A stretch of DNA of 64,000 nucleotides from Diploptera punctata (taxonomy: Eukaryota > Arthropoda > Insecta > Blattodea > Blaberidae), in contig JASPKZ010002333.1 of assembly GCA_030220185.1 (NCBI GenBank), positions 620,001 to 684,000 on the forward strand. The letters are read 5' to 3'. Both the position numbers and the translations under genes were made by a program. The notes beneath the pieces were generated by a model. That model saw nothing but the letters and a program-made list of their open reading frames with translations, was not told where the DNA came from and did no database searches. This document shows, piece by piece, positions 21,601-27,600 of the stretch. Every line of letters starts with the position of its first letter. Position 1 is the stretch's first letter.

Positions 21601-24600
21601 GGAATGTTATTGCAAAGTCAGTAAAACATTTCCTTTTCAATTATATTACATAATTTATAATAGAAAATAATGTTTTAATTTTTTTTGTGCAATAGTGCGT
21701 TTTGTCGTACTTACAGCAATGGCAACCATGATTAAAAGTTCAACTTCCTACATTTCGGGGTTGCCAATCTAAATAACTATACTGTAATAAAATAACTATA
21801 CTGCATATTACAAACACGCATGTAGAAGTAAAACTGTGCTCTCTATGTATACTACATACAATGTATATACAAAAAATACCCAAAAGGTAGTGTTAATATA
21901 CATTATACAAAACAAATCACTGCATTTTAAATGAACTGAACTTTATTTGAAACAATATAAAACAATAAATACATACTTATTGCCATTTTATCACCAATTG
22001 GTCTCATGGCCTCCTGTTATTTTATCACTAATTAGTCTCACGGCCTCCTGTTGTTTCAACTAAAGAACATTACCCACACTGAACGTTGGTCAATTGTTTA
22101 TAATGAACAAAAATATTTCCAACAAGGTGTTATTATTTTACCATTATTATGAAAACACTATAGTGCAAAAAAATAATGTACAATGCACGTTTGTGAAGTG
22201 TTTTACAGAATATCAGAAATTAAAACCCTCACTATCGCTCAGTTTTTAAACATTTTCCTCAATTTTGTAAAAACCACTTCCCAACCTCGCATCGTAATAT
22301 ACTATTTAATTTGACAAGACAGTAAATCCCAACCTGTTGCTTATAACTTTACAAAAAATAAATCAGTTTTCAAAGAGAGAGTGCAAGTGCACCCTCTTCT
22401 CTTGCACTAACCCTCTGGGCACCCATGAAGAGAATTAGTATGCAGTATAATTTAGAATAGGTAGGGCAAAAATGAGGTAAGAGAATAACATTAACCATGA
22501 ATTATGGGAGGTGAATTATACAGGGAACAATTGGAAAATATTAGCTCTGTTTGATAGTGCCAGTGATAGATAGTTATTGTTTGAAATCATATAACTATTT
22601 CAGGTGGTGTTTTCCCACACCCGCCAGCCGTAGCTCAGCTCTGCACTCTTCTTCCACCTCCAGGCTGCTTCCGTGGTCCATTTGTAGCAGTTGACATGCT
22701 CATAGATGTATTCAGTAAAATTCAGTTACCAGAAACAGGTAAGTATCTAATCATATAATTATTAATTGGTTTGAAGAATTGTGAAAAATTTGATATTTTT
22801 GCCATTCATTTAATTAAATTCCAAGACTAATTGATAGGTTAATTGAATTGATAAAACATTCATTATACTTTTCTTACTTTTCAATTAGGTAGAACATATT
22901 TTGTGCAGATTTTAAATTACTTGTGGAAAGATCCAGAAAACTATTCTTAATTAATTAAGGTGTCTGATTAAAATAAATGTGTAAAAAACAGTAATTGAAT
23001 CAGTATTATTATATGGAAGAGAGAGCTTGCCAATGATAAGTCAAGAAATAAGCAATATAATTATTATGGAGATGAAAAGTTATAGAAGGATAGTAGGGAA
23101 GACAAAAAAGGATAGAATAAGGAATTAAAAGATCAGGGAAGGGGTGGGAGAATTAATGAGAATGATTACATAAAAGACCCTCAAATAAATAAAATAAAGG
23201 TATCTGTGCAAAATTTGTTGGTGTTTTCATTCCCAGATTTGAATTGCAATGCTAATTAGGGATGAAACGGATATCCAGTAACTATCCAGTATCAGGCTAA
23301 ATTTACTACCTGGTCAAATACTGGATAATAAGCTAGTATCCAGCCGGATACTGGATTTAAAAAAAAAATGTGAAATGTAAGATTTAGGTACTTCATTTAA
23401 TCCACATAACAAATATAATCACCATATTTTCATTTTACACCAAAAAAAAAGTTCTTGTTCTGCACTATGAGCAAACTACAATGAAATTTCTCTGCAGGAT
23501 GAGTCAGAAGTTCATTCAAAAACTATGTTTTATATAAAAACATATAAAACTTACACCAATAACTTTAAGAAAATATTCTTTAATCATATTTTTTTCATAC
23601 TATGTAGCTACTGCTAAGATTTTTTCGACGAATTCAACATAGATATGTACCTACTCCTACTTATTAAATTAATATTAAGAAGCTAAAGCTGTTACTATGA
23701 TTGAAATAAGTATATTAAAGTACACTACTAAATTATTGTAATCGAATGGTAGAGAGAAAAATTTATGCCTGAACCGGGAATCGAACCCCGAACCTTCAGC
23801 TTTCCGTGCTGATGCTCTAACCATTGAGCTAATCCAGGCTTCCTTCCCATCCAAGCATAAATCCTTCCTTTACCTTACTGTCTTGGTCCCACATTCAAAT
23901 GCTATGAATCATCATTCACAAATACACAATGAATGGCTTCTACCTGAAGAAGACATGAAGGGACTCCACATAGCTATAGCATTATTTATTAAATTAATAT
24001 TAAGAAGCTAAAGCTGTTACTATGATTGAAATAAGTATATTAAAGTACACTACTAAATTATTGTAATCGAATGGTAAAGAGAAAAATTTATGCCTGAACC
24101 GGGAATCGAACCCCGAACCTTCAGCTTTCCGTGCTGATGCTCTAACCATTGAGCTAATCCAGGCTTCCTTCCCATCCAAGCATAAATCCTTCCTTTACCT
24201 TACTGTCTTGGTCCCACAGTAACAGCTTTAGCTTCTTAATATTAATTTAATAAATAATGCTGTAGCTATGTGGAGTCCCTTCATGTCTTCTTCAGGTAGA
24301 AGCCATTCATTGTGTATTTGTGAATGATGATTCATAGCATTTGAATGTGGGACCAAGACAGTAAGGTAAAGGAAGGATTTATGCTTGGATTGGAAGGAAA
24401 CCTGGATTAGCTCAATGGTTAGAGCATCAGCACAGAAAGCTGAAGGTTCGGGGTTCGATTCCCGGTTCAGGCATAAATTTTTCTCTTTACCATTCGATTA
24501 CTACTCCTACTTACCTAACCATAGCATCATGTACCTACTCCTACTTACCTAACCATAGCATCCAATTGATAAATAGATTGCTCAATTCCATGAAGTAATT

Positions 24601-27600
24601 AAAAACAAAAGAAAAAAGATAAGGTAATTTTGTTTGGTACACATATATATATTTTTTTTTTTCCCCCCCTTCACTGCCATGAGAAATTTTATCATTGCAT
24701 AACAAATAAACTGCAAACTTTGGATTATCACTGTTTATATAAAAATATTCCCATCAAGGCAGTTTTTCTTTACCGATGTCATTTTTTATCGCTAAATCTT
24801 TTTAGAATTACTTTAAAAAAATTGTTTTATAATAATCTCAAACTATGATAGCACATTTTTTAATAAATGATCATGTTTGCAATCAATTCAAGAAGTCAAT
24901 GAAACACTTGCTAATTTTGCACACAAACAAAAAGGCCTGAATTCAGCTGAGTCTGCCCGATCGTTCATGTGCCACCTAGGCGAGCTCACTCGTTATGATG
25001 TGCCAATTGGCAATGTTCGGCCAGATTGTCTGCATATCCTGTATCCAGTCAAACAGCTATCCATTTTATCTCTAATGTTAATAACCTGTTATTAAAGAGC
25101 ATCTTTATATAAAATTCTATCTACTTATCAACTTAATACTCTGTAGTAATGTTTTAACTTTTTTTTTATGTTTGTGTTTGTCTAATGCCAACCCATTTGC
25201 ACTTTTGTGCTTCATGTTCTATATTCAGTAGATATATGGCATTGATGTTGTCTATTTTCAATTTATCCACCATTTGGGAGACTATGCAGGTGATGTTAAC
25301 TTATATTGCCTACAGAGAGGAGTGTAGGATAAGGTCTGTGTAATAAGTGTGTTGTATGAGAGGTGACAACAAATAAGGGATAAGATGAAACCTGATTCCA
25401 GCATATAGCCTATTCCTGTTGAATGCACCAAAGTGACTACCAAACTTAATGTTCCCATTCAACAGACAAATTGGCATCAACGGTACAATATCCGTTCCCA
25501 ACATAAGTTCTGCATTGAATTTGGAATCAAAAGCTTCTGGTGAATAATTTAGCCATTGTACACTAACATTCTTTCTAGCTCTAATATTGAAAATTTTACA
25601 ATTTAAAATTCCAACCATGCCAGGTATTGTACCTGAGTTTTTTATTATTAATTTAATATTTCTCACTGAAGGACAAATTATATTTGAAGAGAAAAACATA
25701 CACTCAGACTGGGGTTTGAACCCAGGACCTTTGACTTTCTCTGCCAGTGCTCTACCAACTGAGCTACCTGAGCACTCCAATCTAAATGAAAATTTTTCTC
25801 TTATACATTGTTAATTCCCGAGCGCCAAATGCTATGAACCCTTGCTCGATCATGCAAACGACAGCTTCTTTTTTACACGCTTTATATTAGCTTGACCTGT
25901 ATCTATCTATCTATGTAACTGAATCTTTCAACGCGTTTTTTCACCCACTTAAAATAATTGGATCGACTTGAAATTTTGTATACTTGTTAAGGACCCGTGA
26001 CAATACAATAATTTCATATTTATTTTCTAAAATCCTGGCCAGAATCATCAGAAAATCAAAAAAAGTGTCTTTGTATTTATGTAACGGAATCTTTCAACGT
26101 GATTTTCACCCACTTAAAATCATTGGATCGACTTGAAACTTTGTATACTTGTAAAGGACCCGTGACAATACAATAATTTCAAATTTTTTTTTTTAAATCC
26201 TGGCCAGAACCATCAGAAAATAATAAAAAAAGTGTCTTTGTATCTATGTAATGGAATCTTTGAACACGATTTTCACCCACTTAGAAACATTGGATCGACT
26301 TGAAACTTTGTATACTTGTAAAGGATCTGTGACAATACAATATTTTCATTTTTTTTCTAAAATCCTGGCCAGAATCGTCAGAAAATTTTAAAAAAAGTGT
26401 CTTTGTATCTATGTAACGGAATCTTTGAACATGATTTTCACCCACTTAGAAACATTGGATCGACTTGAAACTTTGTATACTTGTAAAGGACCCATGACAA
26501 TACAATAATTTCATATTTTGTTTCTAAAATCCTTGCCAGAATCATCAGAAAATAAAAAAAATGAAAACTGGTATAATAGGTTACGCACTTGTCGACTTTT
26601 AGTCAATCGTTGTAAGAGCTCAGTTGGTAGAGCAGTGAACTCTAGTGGTATATCATTTCAGTAATCCATAGGTCACTGGTTCAAATCTGGCTGGGAGGAT
26701 TTTTTTTTTTTAGAAGAGTATTACTTTTAGCTCATACTACAATAGTATCGAATTTAAAGATATTTACATTTTATCTTATTCTGTAAAATATTTAAACTAA
26801 ATAATAATATAATAATAGTTTAATAAAAAATAAATAATAGTTTTAAAAAACTAAAATAACACGCTTTATTAGAAAACCAAACTAAAAAAATTAAAAATAA
26901 TTTTAATTTGCAACACACTTGGGATAAAATTAAAGTGGTCAACAAAAATAATCATCTCCAACACATATAGAATAAAACTAGAGTTATCAATAAAAAGAAA
27001 ATAATTTTACCATCAAAAAGCGTGGGGTGCTTTTTTATGATTTTTACATTTTCTTCTTAGAGACTTTACTTTTACCAATACCTGTTTAATATCAAATATA
27101 TTAATTAATATAGGGCACCCATGCTTTTGATGGTAAAATTATTTTCTTTTTGTTGATAATTCTGTTTTATTCTATATGTGTTGGAGATGATTTTTTTGTT
27201 GACCACTTTAAATTTATTCCAAGCGTGTTGGAAATTAAAATTATTTTTCATTTTTGAGTTCGGTTCTCTAATAAAGTGTGCTGTTTTAGTTTTTAAAACT
27301 ATTATTTATTAAGTAGACTTTTATTGGGAATTTAAACAATATTTTATAAAGCCAGTAGGGCATTGGCATTGGGTTCAAACCCCAGTCTGAGCATAATATA
27401 TTTATCTTCAAATATAAATTGTACCTGGAACCTGCTTCTCAAGAGGGTGCTACATCTTTGGGAATTTGATTGAATATTCATTATTTGTAGATGCTTTCTT
27501 CTTCTTCTTCATCACAGTTTAGGCTTATTTACTAGCCTGTTCCGGCTCCAAATTGCTGCTGTTTCCATCTTTTCTTTGGTCTTCCCAAACTTCTTCCTCG

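Noticed and set aside
23663..24507. CRISPR-like array of direct repeats
   Set aside because: The units are hundreds of bases long, carry tRNA-like cores and include an inverted copy; there are no short regular repeats with unique spacers.
25640..25780. Minus-strand frame beginning [20 protein letters not shown]
   Set aside because: The start is the translation of a tRNA-like module (the GSSVGRAL pattern is typical of translated tRNA sequence), so the start codon and first 45 residues are not a gene.
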